64,000 nt of DNA from an uncultured bacterium (GCA_938010045.1 CALLFZ010000010.1:186001-250000), one strand, 5' to 3'; positions 34,222 through 44,026 are shown, numbered from the stretch's first letter. Numbers and translations: made by a program. Notes: generated by a model from the sequence alone, not told the origin.

Positions 34222-34713
34222 TCACACGCGCCGGCGCTTCGGAGGCCGGCAACCATTGTGCGGAATCGGAGTCACGTCGCGGATGGCCGTCACCTGAAGG
34301 CCGGCGGCCTGCACGGCACGGATCGCCGACTCACGTCCCGCCCCGGGGCCCTGCACGCAGATCTCCACCTCGCGCATCCCCGCGTTCGCCATCGCAGCGC
34401 GCGCCGCCTCCTGCGCAACCACGGTGGCGGCATACGCGGTGCTCTTGCGCGAGCCCTTGAACCCGCATCGTCCCGCCGTGCTCCATGCGACCACATTGCC
34501 CTTCGGATCGGTGATCGTCACGCACGTGTTGTTGAACGTCGCACGGATGTGCACGATGCCGACCGGACAATGCCGGCCACCCTTGCCCCGTCCCTTTCGC
34601 GCCGGTTTCGCTGAACCTTCGCCGGCGCTCGCCCCGGCTCCCGCCTCCTCGGCCGGCGCCGCCGGCGGCGCCGCCGGCTCGGCCGCTGTGGTTGTGGGTT
34701 TTTCGTCCGCCAT
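34222..34713 (-). CDS. rpsK: 30S ribosomal protein S11 with Ala/Pro-rich N-terminal extension
   Basis: S11 of the small-subunit platform, 163 residues. The conserved core begins only at [13 protein letters not shown] and ends with [20 protein letters not shown]. Before it lies an extension of about 40 residues rich in Ala, Pro, Glu and Gly, then a KGRGKGG patch. I chose the second Met (MADEKP) because GGGAG lies 9 bases before it and only 3 bases before the first Met (34719). Neighbours rpsM and rpsD are in the usual order. Confidence 0.95.
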   Translation of the reverse strand: MADEKPTTTAAEPAAPPAAPAEEAGAGASAGEGSAKPARKGRGKGGRHCPVGIVHIRATFNNTCVTITDPKGNVVAWSTAGRCGFKGSRKSTAYAATVVAQEAARAAMANAGMREVEICVQGPGAGRESAIRAVQAAGLQVTAIRDVTPIPHNGCRPPKRRRV

Positions 34714-34749
34714 CTCCATCGTCTCCCGCCGCTCGCCTCAGTCAGCGTC

Positions 34750-35151
34750 TCAGCTCTTCGAGGCCTTCAACGCCGACCGGGCCTCCTTGCTCCGAACCGC
34801 ACCGACGGTCTTGCGCGGCCCCTTGCGCGTGCGCGCGTTCGTCTTCGTGCGCTGGCCCCGCACCGGCAATCCCCGGCGATGCCGGATCCCGCGGTAGGCG
34901 TTGATGCTGATCAGCCGGCGGATGTTCTGCTGCACGTCGCGCCGCAGATCACCCTCCAGACGGTATCCCTGGAGCACCTCCGAGATCCGCGCGATCTCCT
35001 GGTCCGTTAGGTCATCCGCGCGCTTCGCGACGTCCACGCCCGCCTGGCGGCACACCTCGCGCGCACGCGTCAACCCAATCCCATAGATGTAGCGCAGCGC
35101 GTACTCGATGCGCTTGCGACCCGGAATGTCCACTCCCATCACTCGCGGCAT
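34750..35151 (-). CDS. rpsM: 30S ribosomal protein S13
   Basis: A 133-residue head protein that contacts tRNA and the 50S subunit. Diagnostic segments are [32 protein letters not shown] and the C-terminal [21 protein letters not shown]. It is slightly longer than usual, with a basic tail ending [10 protein letters not shown]. Next to rpmJ as in most alpha operons. Confidence 0.97.
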   Translation of the reverse strand: MPRVMGVDIPGRKRIEYALRYIYGIGLTRAREVCRQAGVDVAKRADDLTDQEIARISEVLQGYRLEGDLRRDVQQNIRRLISINAYRGIRHRRGLPVRGQRTKTNARTRKGPRKTVGAVRSKEARSALKASKS

Positions 35152-35176
35152 ATCAAACGCCCTTTCGCTCGTCGGC

Positions 35177-35290
35177 TCACCCTTGACGCTGCTTGTGCCG
35201 CGGATTCGTGCAGATCACCCGCACCACCCCGCGACGCCGCACGATCTTGCAGCGCTCGCAAATTCGACGCACCGAACTGCGCACCTTCAT
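35177..35290 (-). CDS. rpmJ: 50S ribosomal protein L36 (zinc form)
   Basis: A 37-residue protein reading [17 protein letters not shown] and ending RHKQRQG. The Cys-x2-Cys, then Cys and His pattern (C11, C14, C27, H32) is the zinc-binding C+ form. The ATG overlaps the infA stop as ATGA. Its length and place between infA and rpsM are standard. Confidence 0.95.
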   Translation of the reverse strand: MKVRSSVRRICERCKIVRRRGVVRVICTNPRHKQRQG

Positions 35291-35508
35291 GTCCGCACCA
35301 CCTCGTCCGCCGGCCGAATCCGCCCCTTGCTCATATCACAGGGCGACATCTCGACCATGATCTGGTCGCCCACCGCCAACGGGCGCGCATCGGCCGCGCA
35401 CGCGAAAAACGCGACAAACTCGTGGCCGTTTCGAAGACGCGCCCGAAAAGCCTTTGACGATATCACATCCGCCACCTCGGCGTCCAGCACAAACCAATCT
35501 TTATCCAT
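35287..35508 (-). CDS. infA: Translation initiation factor IF-1
   Basis: A 73-residue single OB-fold protein that binds the A site during initiation. The conserved run [13 protein letters not shown] and [18 protein letters not shown] match IF-1, ending near the usual RI-x-R. The N-terminus [17 protein letters not shown] is less typical. It overlaps map upstream by 8 bases and rpmJ downstream by 4. Confidence 0.94.
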   Translation of the reverse strand: MDKDWFVLDAEVADVISSKAFRARLRNGHEFVAFFACAADARPLAVGDQIMVEMSPCDMSKGRIRPADEVVRT

Positions 35509-36265
35509 CGCCCAGATCCGTCAGCACCTCCGCGGCCGTGCGCCCCACCGCCACGGTATTCTCCACATGGGCGGCGCGTCCACCATCGCAGGTCCGTACG
35601 GTCCACCCGTCCGGGTCCACCTGGACCGGCGAACCTCGTTCGTTGACCATCGGTTCGATCGCCAGCGTCATCCCCGCCCGTAGGACCGGGCCGGTGCCCG
35701 GCTTCCCGAAATTCGGAATCTGCGGCTCCTCGTGCAGCGCTCGGCCGATGCCATGCCCGACGAAATCACGCACCACCGAGAAGCCGGCCGCTTCGACCGT
35801 CTGCTGGATGACCGCGCAAAGGTCGCCCAGCCGCCGACCCTCCACCGCCTGCGCGGTCGCCGCCGCCAGCGCGGCCTCCGCGACGCTCACCAAACGCCAC
35901 GCGTCCGGCTCCACCGACCCCACCACGACCGTCCGCGCGACATCGCCGTACCAGCCGTTCAGGATCACGCCGCAGTCGACGCTCACCACGTCGCCCGCCT
36001 CGATGCGCCGCGGGCCCGGAATGCCGTGCACCACCTCGTCGTTGATCGAGACGCAGATCCGCGCCGGGTATCCCCGGTAACCGAGGAACGCGCTCTGCGC
36101 ACCCTCGCGCTCGAGCGCCTCGCGCGCGGCCTCCTCGAGCTCTTCGGTCGTTACCCCGGGCGCCACACGCGCGAGAACCGCGGCCAACACTCGCGCCGCC
36201 GCCCGACCGCTGGCGCGCATCTGATCAAGCTCGGCGTCGGTCTTGATCGGAATGCTCACACCCAC
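35501..36265 (-). CDS. map: Methionine aminopeptidase, type I
   Basis: Removes the initiator methionine from new proteins. The 254-residue pita-bread enzyme shows metal ligands in SVDCGVILNGWYGDVART (two Asp), FVGHGIGRALHEEP (His), AIEPM (Glu) and VENTV (Glu). GYRGYPARICVSINDEVVHGIP carries the active-site His. The listed GTG at 36265 overlaps adk by 10 bases; a second GTG at 36259 overlaps the adk stop as GTGA and is equally possible. Confidence 0.95.
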   Translation of the reverse strand: MGVSIPIKTDAELDQMRASGRAAARVLAAVLARVAPGVTTEELEEAAREALEREGAQSAFLGYRGYPARICVSINDEVVHGIPGPRRIEAGDVVSVDCGVILNGWYGDVARTVVVGSVEPDAWRLVSVAEAALAAATAQAVEGRRLGDLCAVIQQTVEAAGFSVVRDFVGHGIGRALHEEPQIPNFGKPGTGPVLRAGMTLAIEPMVNERGSPVQVDPDGWTVRTCDGGRAAHVENTVAVGRTAAEVLTDLGDG

Positions 36266-36909
36266 GCCGCCAGCACCTGCGCGATCCGGTCTCGGGTCGC
36301 CTCGGGCGAACCCGCCGCGTCCACCTCGTGCAAAATGCCGCGCGCGCGATACAGATCGATCAGTTCGCGCGTCTGCCGCTCATAGACGTCCAACCGGTTC
36401 GCGACCGTCGCCTCGTTGTCGTCCGGGCGTTGATACGTCGGGCCACCGCAGCGGTCGCACACGCCCTCGACCCTCGTCGGCATGTTCACGACGTGGTACA
36501 CGGCGCCGCACTGCCGGCACACTCGCCGGCCGGCGATCCTGGAAATCAGCACCTCGCGCGGCACCACCAGCAGAAACACTCCGTTCAGTTTCGCGCCGAA
36601 CGAGGCGAGCATCGCGTCGAGCCCGTCCGCCTGCGCGCGCGTGCGCGGAAACCCATCGAACATGTATGCGCCCGATGCCCCCTCGCGTTCGATTCGCTCG
36701 CGCACGATGCGCAAGATCACCTCGTCGGGCACCAGGTCGCCGCGCTCCATGAAGGCGCGCGCCTCAAGGCCGACCGGCGAGCCCGCCTTCACCGCCTCGC
36801 GCAGCATGTCGCCGGTCGACACGTGGCGATAGGGCGTGGTTGCGGCCAGCCGGGCCGCCACCGTCCCTTTGCCCGCCCCCGGCGCCCCGAGCAATAGAAT
36901 GGTCTTCAT
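36256..36909 (-). CDS. adk: Adenylate kinase (zinc-lid form)
   Basis: Interconverts AMP plus ATP with two ADP. A 217-residue long-form enzyme: P-loop GAPGAGKGT, AMP-binding STGDMLREAV, DGFPRT, and a LID domain with four Cys (CRQCG, then CDRCGG), which predicts structural zinc. C-terminal RLDVYERQT is typical. It sits between secY and map as in many spc operons. Confidence 0.97.
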   Translation of the reverse strand: MKTILLLGAPGAGKGTVAARLAATTPYRHVSTGDMLREAVKAGSPVGLEARAFMERGDLVPDEVILRIVRERIEREGASGAYMFDGFPRTRAQADGLDAMLASFGAKLNGVFLLVVPREVLISRIAGRRVCRQCGAVYHVVNMPTRVEGVCDRCGGPTYQRPDDNEATVANRLDVYERQTRELIDLYRARGILHEVDAAGSPEATRDRIAQVLAAWV

Positions 36910-36931
36910 CCCGTGACGGTCCCTCGCTTCC

Positions 36932-38278
36932 TCACCGGCCCCGCAGGCGTCCCTTCTTCAAGAAGCCATCGTAGTGGCGGGTGAGCAGGTGGGCTTCGAT
37001 CTGACGCATCGTGTCGAGCATGACCCCCACCACGATCAACAGGCTGGTGCCTCCGAAAAACGAGGCGACGATCCAGGGGATGCCCAGATGCTTCTGCATC
37101 ACCGTCGGGATCACCGCGATCACCGTCAAAAACACCGCGCCGGCCAGCGTGATCCTCGTCATCGTGTGGTCCAGAAACTCGGCCGTCGGTGTGCCCGGCC
37201 GAATGCCGGGCACATAGCCGCCGTACTTCTTCAGGTCGTCCGCGATGCGCACCGGGTTGAACTGCGTCGCGACCCAGAAGTACGAGAAGAAGAGGATCAT
37301 CAGTGCGTAGAGCACCATGTGCGCGCCGGAACCATAGTCGATGCTGGCGCCGAGATCCTTCGCCCACATCCACGGCAGCGACTTGAGCAACCGCGGCGGA
37401 AACAGCAGGATCGACTGCGCGAAGATGATCGGCATGACGCCCGCATAGTTGACCCGCAGCGGCATGTACGTGCTCTGGCCGCCATACACCTTGCGGCCGA
37501 CCACGCGCTTCGCGTACTGCACCGGAATCTTCCGCTGCGCCTGCGTCACCGCGATCGTGCCCGCGATCACCAGGAAGATCATCAGCAACATCAGCGCGAG
37601 GTGGAACGGCGTGTAGGGACGCTCGCCGCCGACCGGCTCGAACATCCGCATGGTTTGTGCCACCGCGCCGGGCAGACGGCTCACGATGTTGATCGTGATG
37701 ATCAGCGAAATGCCATTCCCGACGCCGCGCGCCGTGATCTGCTCCCCGAGCCACATCTGGATCATCGTGCCCGTCATCATCGTCAGCACCGCGAGCGCGA
37801 CGAACCCGAAGTGCGACTCCATGTGGACGATCGGCCGGTGGATCCCCAGCGCGCCCGGATTCAGCAGCGCGCCCGCGAGCGCGCCGCCCTGCACGATGCA
37901 GAGGCCCACCGTCAGATACCGCGTGTACTGCGTGAGCTTCTGCCGACCGGCCTCCCCCTCGCGCGCGAGCCGCTCGAGCGCTGGAATCACCGCCGTCATC
38001 AACTGCAGGATGATCGAGGCACTGATGTAGGGCATGATGCCGAGCGCGCCGACCGCGCAGCGGTCCATCGCGCCGCCGGTGAATAGGTCGTAGAGCCCGA
38101 GGAACCCACCGCCCGCCTGCCGCTGCACCTCCGCGATCACCTCGCGCAACGCGTTGTAGTCGACGCCGGGCACCGGGACCACCGCCGTGATGCGAACTGC
38201 GAAAATGAGGCCGAGCGTGAACAGAATGCGCTCGCGCAGTTCCGGGATCTTGAACGAGTTCGCGAAGGCCGAGAGCAT
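36932..38278 (-). CDS. secY: Preprotein translocase subunit SecY
   Basis: The 448-residue channel subunit of the SecYEG translocon, with ten transmembrane segments. Landmarks are KIPELRERILFTLGLI at the start, the plug-region G-GG-MDRC segment, GIMPYISASIILQL, and the cytoplasmic loop RKIPVQYAKRVVGRKVYGG used in SecA and ribosome docking. Its partner secE is at 61286 in the same supercluster; secG is not in the window. Confidence 0.97.
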   Translation of the reverse strand: MLSAFANSFKIPELRERILFTLGLIFAVRITAVVPVPGVDYNALREVIAEVQRQAGGGFLGLYDLFTGGAMDRCAVGALGIMPYISASIILQLMTAVIPALERLAREGEAGRQKLTQYTRYLTVGLCIVQGGALAGALLNPGALGIHRPIVHMESHFGFVALAVLTMMTGTMIQMWLGEQITARGVGNGISLIITINIVSRLPGAVAQTMRMFEPVGGERPYTPFHLALMLLMIFLVIAGTIAVTQAQRKIPVQYAKRVVGRKVYGGQSTYMPLRVNYAGVMPIIFAQSILLFPPRLLKSLPWMWAKDLGASIDYGSGAHMVLYALMILFFSYFWVATQFNPVRIADDLKKYGGYVPGIRPGTPTAEFLDHTMTRITLAGAVFLTVIAVIPTVMQKHLGIPWIVASFFGGTSLLIVVGVMLDTMRQIEAHLLTRHYDGFLKKGRLRGR

Positions 38279-38291
38279 CGCCGCGCCCCGT

Positions 38292-38738
38292 TTAGCGCAC
38301 CGTCTCCGCGGCGCCGCCCGCCGCGGCGATCTTCGCGGCGGCCGAACGGCTGAACGCGTGCGCGCGCACCGTGAGCGGCTTCGTCAGCTCGCCGTCGCCG
38401 AGGACCTTGATCCGCCGTCGCGTCGGGCCCCGCGCAAGGCCGCGCTCGCGCAGCGCGGTGGGGTCCACCACCGCGCCGGCCTCGAACACGTTGAGCTGCC
38501 CCACGTTCACCGCCTGGTACTCGATCCGGCCAGGCGCCTGGAACCCCACCTTCGGCAGCCGCCGGATCAACGGCATCTGCCCGCCCTCGAACCGCAGACG
38601 GCGGCCACTGCCGGCGCGCGAGTGCTGTCCCTTGTGGCCCCGCCCTGACGTCTTTCCGTGCCCCGACGACTCGCCGCGGCCCACGCGCGTTGTCCGCCGC
38701 CGCGCCCCGGGCGCATTCCTCAATTCGTGCAATCTCAT
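38292..38738 (-). CDS. rplO: 50S ribosomal protein L15
   Basis: A 148-residue early-assembly 23S-binding protein. [36 protein letters not shown] and [18 protein letters not shown] are diagnostic. Its ATG overlaps the rpsE stop (ATGA), leaving no room for rpmD (L30), which normally lies between these genes. Confidence 0.97.
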   Translation of the reverse strand: MRLHELRNAPGARRRTTRVGRGESSGHGKTSGRGHKGQHSRAGSGRRLRFEGGQMPLIRRLPKVGFQAPGRIEYQAVNVGQLNVFEAGAVVDPTALRERGLARGPTRRRIKVLGDGELTKPLTVRAHAFSRSAAAKIAAAGGAAETVR

Positions 38739-39262
38739 GTCGCCACCGCCCCCGCGGGCGCCACGCGCATCGCGCGCAGCGCCTCATACGGCCGAAGTTG
38801 GGCCAGCGCCTCGATCGTGGCCCGCGTCATGTTCAGCGCGCTGTCGCTGCCGAGCGACTTGGCGAGCACGTCCTTGACCCCCGCGAGGTCCAGCACCGCC
38901 CGCACCGCGCCGCCCGCGATGATCCCGGTTCCGCGCGAGGCCGGCTTCAACAGCACATGCGCGCCCGCAAACCGTCCTTCCACCTCGTGAGGAATCGTGC
39001 GGTCGCGCAGCGGCACCGACATTAGACTCCGGCGCGCCACCTCACCGCCCTTCCGAATCGCATCGGCCACCTCGCGCGCCTTGCCCAGCGCGAAGCCCAC
39101 ATGGCCCGCGCGATCGCCGACGACGACCAGCGCGCTAAAGCTGAACCGACGCCCGCCCTTCACGACCTTCGCGCATCGGTTGATCTGCACAACGATTTCA
39201 TCCAGCCCCGAGTCCTCGGCGGCCCGCTCGACGCGCTCGGCACCCATCCGCTTCCGATTCAT
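38735..39262 (-). CDS. rpsE: 30S ribosomal protein S5
   Basis: A 175-residue protein of the decoding-site back. The S5 N-terminal RNA-binding fold shows [18 protein letters not shown] and [17 protein letters not shown], and the C-terminal domain [22 protein letters not shown]. Directly followed by rplO with a 4-base overlap. Confidence 0.97.
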   Translation of the reverse strand: MNRKRMGAERVERAAEDSGLDEIVVQINRCAKVVKGGRRFSFSALVVVGDRAGHVGFALGKAREVADAIRKGGEVARRSLMSVPLRDRTIPHEVEGRFAGAHVLLKPASRGTGIIAGGAVRAVLDLAGVKDVLAKSLGSDSALNMTRATIEALAQLRPYEALRAMRVAPAGAVAT

Positions 39263-39280
39263 TCCGGTTCGCCCCCAACG

Positions 39281-39646
39281 TCAAAACTTGAGACCGGCCT
39301 CGCGCGCCGCCTCGGCGAGCGCTTTCACGCGGCCGCCGTAACGGAACCCGCCCCGGTCGAACACGACTTCCGCGATGCCGGCGGCGCGCGCCGCTTCGGC
39401 GGCCGCCCGCCCGATCTGGCGCGCCGCCTCGACGGTCACCCGCCCCGCGAACTGCGCCAGCGGCCCCTCGCCCTGCGTGGACACCGCCGCGAGCGTCCGC
39501 CCCGTGTCGTCGTCCACAAACTGCACCTGCGCGTGCCGCAGGCTAAAATGCACGCACATGCGCGGCCGTTGCGCCGTGCCGACGACGCGACGCCGAAGTC
39601 GCCGATGGCGACGCTCACGATACTCCGCCCGGGTTCTCGGTTTCAT
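39281..39646 (-). CDS. rplR: 50S ribosomal protein L18
   Basis: A 121-residue 5S rRNA-binding protein: MKPRTRAEYRERRHRRLRRRV, SLRHAQVQFVDDD and the terminal VVFDRGGFRYGGRVKALAEAAREAGL. I start at MKPRTR by homology; an in-frame GTG at 39664 overlaps the rplF stop as GTGA and would add six residues. Confidence 0.95.
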   Translation of the reverse strand: MKPRTRAEYRERRHRRLRRRVVGTAQRPRMCVHFSLRHAQVQFVDDDTGRTLAAVSTQGEGPLAQFAGRVTVEAARQIGRAAAEAARAAGIAEVVFDRGGFRYGGRVKALAEAAREAGLKF

Positions 39647-39660
39647 CCGCGTTCCATGCC

Positions 39661-40197
39661 TCACGCCACCGTCTTGCCGGCCTTGCGCCGGACCTGCTCG
39701 CCCTTATAGCGGATCCCCTTGCCCTTGTAGGGCTCGGCCGGATAGAAGCCGCGGATCCGCGCCGCCACGTCGCCGACCAACGCCTTCGAACAGCCGCTCA
39801 CGCGGATCGTGGTGGCGTCGGGCGTCTGAATGTCCACTCCCTCCGGGATCGGGAACTGAACCGGATGCGAGAACCCCAGCGTGAGCGACAGCGTGGAGCC
39901 CTGCCGCTGCGCGCGGTACCCGACGCCCTGGATTTCCAGCTCACGCACGTATCCCTCGTGCACGCCGGTCACCATGCCGGCGAGCGTGGCCCAGCTCGTA
40001 CCCTGCAGACGCCGGTGATCGGCGGTTTCACCCTCCCGGCGCACCATGATCCCCTGCGGGCCGATCTCCACTGCGACGCCGCGCGGCAGCGTCCAGCTCA
40101 GCTCGCCTTTCGGACCCCGCACGGTCACGCGCGGTCCGTCCGCCACCGCGGTGACGCCCGCGGGCAACGGAATCGGCTTTTTGGCCAGTCGTGACAT
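39661..40197 (-). CDS. rplF: 50S ribosomal protein L6
   Basis: A 178-residue protein near the sarcin-ricin loop. MSRLAKKPIPLPAGV, TVRGPKGELSW and the C-terminal GFYPAEPYKGKGIRYKGE motif are diagnostic; the two-domain repeat is complete. Spaced 15 bases after rpsH. Confidence 0.97.
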   Translation of the reverse strand: MSRLAKKPIPLPAGVTAVADGPRVTVRGPKGELSWTLPRGVAVEIGPQGIMVRREGETADHRRLQGTSWATLAGMVTGVHEGYVRELEIQGVGYRAQRQGSTLSLTLGFSHPVQFPIPEGVDIQTPDATTIRVSGCSKALVGDVAARIRGFYPAEPYKGKGIRYKGEQVRRKAGKTVA

Positions 40198-40212
40198 CGC
40201 TCGTTCTCCGCG

Positions 40213-40620
40213 TTACCAAACGTGACAGATCACCTCGCCGCCGAGCCGCCGGCGCCGCGCCTCACGGTCGGTCATCAGCCCGGCCGAGGTGGTGATCACC
40301 GCGATTCCCGTGCCACTGCGCACGCTGCGCAGCTTGCCAACCGAGGCGTAACGGCGGCAGCCCGGCGTGCTGATTCGCCGCAGGCCCCGAATCACCGGCG
40401 TGCGGTTGGGGCCAGCGCCGTCGTATTTCAGCGCGATGTGAAGCATCCGGCGACCGCCGCGCGTCTCAATCGCGTATCCCGCAAGAAACCCCTCCCGCGT
40501 CAACACGTCGCAGATCTGTTCGTTGAGCCGGGAGTGGGGCGCGTCCACCGACGGCAGACCGGCGGCGCACGCGTTGCGAATCCGGTTCAACAGGTCGGCG
40601 ATCGGATCGTTCAAACTCAT
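40213..40620 (-). CDS. rpsH: 30S ribosomal protein S8
   Basis: A 135-residue 16S rRNA-binding protein. [14 protein letters not shown] at the start and [36 protein letters not shown] at the end (given here as two joined conserved blocks) match S8; the GTGI-x-x-ST loop has Thr-Ser here. S8 is a translational repressor of the spc operon in E. coli; regulation here is unknown. Confidence 0.97.
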   Translation of the reverse strand: MSLNDPIADLLNRIRNACAAGLPSVDAPHSRLNEQICDVLTREGFLAGYAIETRGGRRMLHIALKYDGAGPNRTPVIRGLRRISTPGCRRYASVGKLRSVRSGTGIAVITTSAGLMTDREARRRRLGGEVICHVW

Positions 40621-40639
40621 CGTCGCGTCTCCCGCCGTC

Positions 40640-40825
40640 TCACCAGCTGGCCTTGATCACGCCGGGCAGACGGCCTGCCTGCGCCAGCTCGCGCACACAA
40701 ATCCGGCACATACGAAACTTCCGGATGTACGCGCGGCGGCGGCCACACCGCTCGCACCGGTTGTAGGCCCGCACCTTGAACTTGGGCGGACGCTGCTGCT
40801 TGGCTTTCCACGCTTTCGTCGCCAC
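40640..40825 (-). CDS. rpsN: 30S ribosomal protein S14 (zinc type)
   Basis: A 61-residue short S14 with two Cys pairs (CERCGRR, then MCRICVRE), the zinc-binding C+ form. The end [11 protein letters not shown] is invariant in this type. It sits between rplE and rpsH as usual. Confidence 0.97.
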   Translation of the reverse strand: MATKAWKAKQQRPPKFKVRAYNRCERCGRRRAYIRKFRMCRICVRELAQAGRLPGVIKASW

Positions 40826-40839
40826 AGTGTCACCCCCGC

Positions 40840-41379
40840 CTATTTCGCAAACGGCATGCCGAGCCGCTCGAGGAGCTCGCGCGCCTCGTCATCGCTGCGC
40901 GCGCTGGTCACCAAGGTGATGTCCATCCCCTGTACCCGCTTCACATGGTCCGGATTGATCTCGGGAAAGATTGTCTGCTCGCGCACGCCCATCGAGTAGG
41001 AGCCGCGGCCGTCAAACCCGCGCGGCGACAGGCCACGGAAGTCGCGGATGCGCGGCAGCGCGGCGACGATCAGCCGGTGCAGAAACTCGTACATCCGGTC
41101 GCCCCGGAGCGTCACCTTCGCGCCGATCGGCATGCCCGCGCGCAACCGAAAGTTCGAAATGCTCTTGCGCGCGTGCGTGACGACCGGCCGCTGTCCGGTG
41201 ATTCGCGCCAGATCCTCCGTCAACGCCTTCATCGTGTCGCGGTCGGTGTCGGCGTCGAACCCCATGTTCACAACGATCTTGCGCAGCCGGGGCACACGAA
41301 GCGGGTTGGTAAATCCCCGCGCCGTGGCCATCTCCGGCACGACGCGCGTCCGATATAGCTCCTTCAAATACGCCGCCAT
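40840..41379 (-). CDS. rplE: 50S ribosomal protein L5
   Basis: A 179-residue 5S rRNA-binding protein contacting the P-site t[52 protein letters not shown] and the terminal [17 protein letters not shown] segments are diagnostic. Confidence 0.97.
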   Translation of the reverse strand: MAAYLKELYRTRVVPEMATARGFTNPLRVPRLRKIVVNMGFDADTDRDTMKALTEDLARITGQRPVVTHARKSISNFRLRAGMPIGAKVTLRGDRMYEFLHRLIVAALPRIRDFRGLSPRGFDGRGSYSMGVREQTIFPEINPDHVKRVQGMDITLVTSARSDDEARELLERLGMPFAK

Positions 41380-41398
41380 GGTCGCTCCCGAGGTCCGG

Positions 41399-41686
41399 TC
41401 AGCCCGCTGAGCCGGAGCCCGAACCGCGCTCCGGTTGGTACAGCCGCAGCTTGCAGGCCGGCAGCGGCGCTTCCACGCTCACGATCGCCCCCTTGGGGTG
41501 TTCCGGCGATTTTCGAAGGTGTTTGCGAACCAGGTTGATTCCTTCCACCAGCACCCGTCCCTCGCGCCGCAGCACCCGCAGCACCTTGCCGGTGCGACCG
41601 CGATCATCGCCCGACATCACATAGACGGTGTCGCCCCGCTTGAACGGGATGCGGGCCGCCCTCCGCGTACGTTGTCGCTGCCTCAT
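41399..41686 (-). CDS. rplX: 50S ribosomal protein L24
   Basis: A 95-residue KOW-domain assembly initiator. FKRGDTVYVMSGDDRGRTGKV is the KOW motif; VEGINLVRKHLRKSPEHPKG follows. It ends in a short Gly/Ser tail. The start MRQRQRT is one base after the rplN stop; an upstream Met at 41716 would overlap rplN and is not conserved. Confidence 0.95.
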   Translation of the reverse strand: MRQRQRTRRAARIPFKRGDTVYVMSGDDRGRTGKVLRVLRREGRVLVEGINLVRKHLRKSPEHPKGAIVSVEAPLPACKLRLYQPERGSGSGSAG

Positions 41687-41687
41687 C

Positions 41688-42053
41688 TCACACCACCTCC
41701 GGCGCCAGCGAGACAATCTTCATGAAGTCCCGGTCGCGCAGCTCGCGCGCCACCGGGCCGAAGATTCGCGTGCCGCGCGGATTCATCTGCTCATCCACCA
41801 GCACCACCGCGTTCGAGTCGAACCGCACGGTGGACCCGTCCGGCCGGCGCACGGGTTGCCGTGTGCGCACGACGACCGCACGCACAACGTCGCCCTTCTT
41901 CACCATGCCGCCCGGCGCGGCCTCTTTGATCGTCACGCGGATCACGTCCCCGACCCGCGCGTAGTCGCGAACGTGGCCGAGCACCCGGATGCACTGCGCG
42001 CGCTGCGCGCCGGTGTTGTCGGCCACCTCCATCGTGGTGCGCAAACCGATCAT
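41688..42053 (-). CDS. rplN: 50S ribosomal protein L14
   Basis: A 121-residue protein at the subunit interface. [33 protein letters not shown] and [14 protein letters not shown] are diagnostic. Its start overlaps the rpsQ stop (ATGA at 42050-42053). Confidence 0.97.
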   Translation of the reverse strand: MIGLRTTMEVADNTGAQRAQCIRVLGHVRDYARVGDVIRVTIKEAAPGGMVKKGDVVRAVVVRTRQPVRRPDGSTVRFDSNAVVLVDEQMNPRGTRIFGPVARELRDRDFMKIVSLAPEVV

Positions 42054-42349
42054 TGCGGACCCTCCGTCGCGCGCGGCGCCCGCTCGATCACCTCGACCAG
42101 CCGCCAACGCTTCAACCGGCTCAGTGGCCGCGTTTCCGCGATCCGGACCCGATCGCCCACGCGCGCCGCGCCGGTCTCATCGTGCGCATAGAACTTCGAG
42201 TACGCGCGGACCTCCTTCTGATACAGCGGATGGCGCTGACGCCGCTCCACCCGCACGACGATGGTCTTCGCCATGCGGTCGCTGACCACCTCGCCGACCC
42301 GCTCCTTTCGGTGGCCCCGGGCCGGCTTCGCTGCGCCGCTCTCCGTCAT
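42050..42349 (-). CDS. rpsQ: 30S ribosomal protein S17
   Basis: A 99-residue OB-fold protein. [23 protein letters not shown] and [16 protein letters not shown] match S17. The N-terminus carries an additional 16 residues or so before the core. The ATG overlaps the rpmC stop as ATGA. Confidence 0.96.
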   Translation of the reverse strand: MTESGAAKPARGHRKERVGEVVSDRMAKTIVVRVERRQRHPLYQKEVRAYSKFYAHDETGAARVGDRVRIAETRPLSRLKRWRLVEVIERAPRATEGPQ

Positions 42350-42543
42350 GACGTCTGGTTCCTCCGTTCCGAACGCACGGTCTCCATCCGCGCGAGGTCG
42401 CGCCGCACCTCCCGGACTCGGGACGGGCGCTCGAGCCGGCCCGCGGCCGACTGCATGCGCAGGTTGAACAACTCGCGCCGCGCCTGCTCGATCTGCACGC
42501 GCAGCTCGTCGTCCGTCCACTCGCGAATCGTTCGCGCCTTCAT
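42346..42543 (-). CDS. rpmC: 50S ribosomal protein L29
   Basis: A 65-residue two-helix protein at the tunnel exit, the docking site for trigger factor and [17 protein letters not shown] and [20 protein letters not shown] match L29. GGAGG lies 8 bases before the ATG. Confidence 0.95.
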   Translation of the reverse strand: MKARTIREWTDDELRVQIEQARRELFNLRMQSAAGRLERPSRVREVRRDLARMETVRSERRNQTS

Positions 42544-42563
42544 CCTCAGCTCCTCCGGGGCGC

Positions 42564-42986
42564 TCACCGCGCGACGGCGTGCCGCGCGACGAAGCGCGAG
42601 TGCACCGGAAGCTTGAACGCCGCCAGCCGCAGCGCTTCGCGGGCGGTTTCGAGCGGCACGCCGTCCATCTCGAACAGCATCGTGCCGGGTCGAACCACGG
42701 CCACCCATGCCTCGACCGCGCCCTTGCCCTTACCCATGCGCGTCTCGAGCGGCTTCTTCGTCACCGGCTTATCCGGAAACACCCGAAGCCACACACGACC
42801 CTTGCGCTTGATGAACCGGTTGATCGCGACCCGACAAGCCTCCAGTTGCGTCGCGGTCACCCAGCCCCGCCCGAGCGACTGAAGCCCGTACTCGCCGAAC
42901 GCCAGCGTGTGGCCCGACTGCGCGATCCCGCGCCGCGAACCGCGTTGCTGCTTGCGGTACTTCACCCGTTTAGGCATGAGCGGCAT
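42564..42986 (-). CDS. rplP: 50S ribosomal protein L16
   Basis: A 140-residue protein at the A-site/peptidyl-transferase region. [31 protein letters not shown] and [17 protein letters not shown] are diagnostic. AAGGAG lies 7 bases before the listed ATG; it overlaps the end of rpsC by 17 bases. A Met three codons later is an alternative start. Confidence 0.97.
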   Translation of the reverse strand: MPLMPKRVKYRKQQRGSRRGIAQSGHTLAFGEYGLQSLGRGWVTATQLEACRVAINRFIKRKGRVWLRVFPDKPVTKKPLETRMGKGKGAVEAWVAVVRPGTMLFEMDGVPLETAREALRLAAFKLPVHSRFVARHAVAR

Positions 42987-43650
42987 ACGCGCGCTCCTTT
43001 CGCCCGCCCGCCGCGGACCGGTCGCCCGCGCGATGGCAAATCCACACCTTCACCCCGATCTGTCCCGCCACGGTCCGCGCCTCGGCGAATCCGTAGTCAA
43101 TGGGCTCCCGGAGCGTATGCAACGGCACTTTCCCGCGGCGCAGCCCCTCGGTGCGCGCCAGCTCCGCGCCGCCCAACCGCCCCGCCACCTGGATCCGGAT
43201 GCCCTCCGCCCCCGCCTCCATCGCGAGGTCCGCCGCGCGCTTCATCGCCCGGCGGAACGAGACCCGGCGCACCAGTTGCGCCGCAATGCCCTCGGCGACG
43301 AGCTGCGCGTTCCGCTCCGGGTGCGGCTCCTCGACGACATCCACATACACTTCCCGTTTCGTCCGCGCCGCGAGCAGTTTTCGGAGTTCCTCGCGCCGGT
43401 CCTCGCTGCCGCGACGCCCCATCACCACGCCCGGACGCGCGGTGTGGATCGTGACCCGAACGCGGTCACTGTGCCGCTCGATCTCGACGTCCGACACGGC
43501 CGCATCCTTGAAGTAGTCCAGCGTCCATCGCCGGATCCGGTCGTCCTCCACCGCAAACTCGCCATAACGGCGATGGTCCGCATACCAGCGAGATCGCCAC
43601 GCCTTCGTGACGGTCACCCGCATGCCGATCGGATTGACTTTCTGACCCAC
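42970..43650 (-). CDS. rpsC: 30S ribosomal protein S3
   Basis: A 226-residue protein at the mRNA entry channel. [16 protein letters not shown], the KH-domain loop [10 protein letters not shown] and [17 protein letters not shown], then [19 protein letters not shown] are diagnostic. Located between rplV and rplP as usual. Confidence 0.97.
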   Translation of the reverse strand: MGQKVNPIGMRVTVTKAWRSRWYADHRRYGEFAVEDDRIRRWTLDYFKDAAVSDVEIERHSDRVRVTIHTARPGVVMGRRGSEDRREELRKLLAARTKREVYVDVVEEPHPERNAQLVAEGIAAQLVRRVSFRRAMKRAADLAMEAGAEGIRIQVAGRLGGAELARTEGLRRGKVPLHTLREPIDYGFAEARTVAGQIGVKVWICHRAGDRSAAGGRKERAYAAHA

Positions 43651-43681
43651 CGAATACCCCTTTCCCGTTCGCGCGTCCCGG

Positions 43682-44026
43682 CTATTTCGCGGCGCCCGCT
43701 TCGGTCAGCACCACCCGAACGTGGCTGAAGCGATGCCGGATCGGGTGCGCCGCGCCCCGTGCCACCGGCATCCACCGCTTCAGCCGTGGTCCCTCCTCGA
43801 TCACCGCCTCTTTCACAATCAGCCGGTCGGCGTCCAGATTGCGATTGTTCGTCGCATTGCCGATCGCGGAGCGCAGCGTCTTCGCCAACCAGTAGGCCGC
43901 ACGCCGTTCGCTGGCGCTCAGAAGCGCCAGCGCCATCGGCACCGGCCGGCCCTTTAACTCGCGCGCCAGATCCCGCGCCTTGCGTGGCGACAGCCGCACA
44001 AACTTTGTGGTCGCGACAATGTCCAT
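43682..44026 (-). CDS. rplV: 50S ribosomal protein L22
   Basis: A 114-residue protein lining the exit tunnel. FVRLSPRKARDLARELKG, AIGNATNNRNLDADRL and the C-terminal HVRVVLTE match L22. The start MDIVATTKFV is set by homology. A 94-base gap separates it from rpsS, the widest inside this part of the cluster; I see no gene in it. Confidence 0.96.
   Translation of the reverse strand: MDIVATTKFVRLSPRKARDLARELKGRPVPMALALLSASERRAAYWLAKTLRSAIGNATNNRNLDADRLIVKEAVIEEGPRLKRWMPVARGAAHPIRHRFSHVRVVLTEAGAAK

Noticed and set aside
36259..36265. Choice between two GTG starts of map
   Set aside because: The sequence does not decide; both were noted and neither is reported as unusual.
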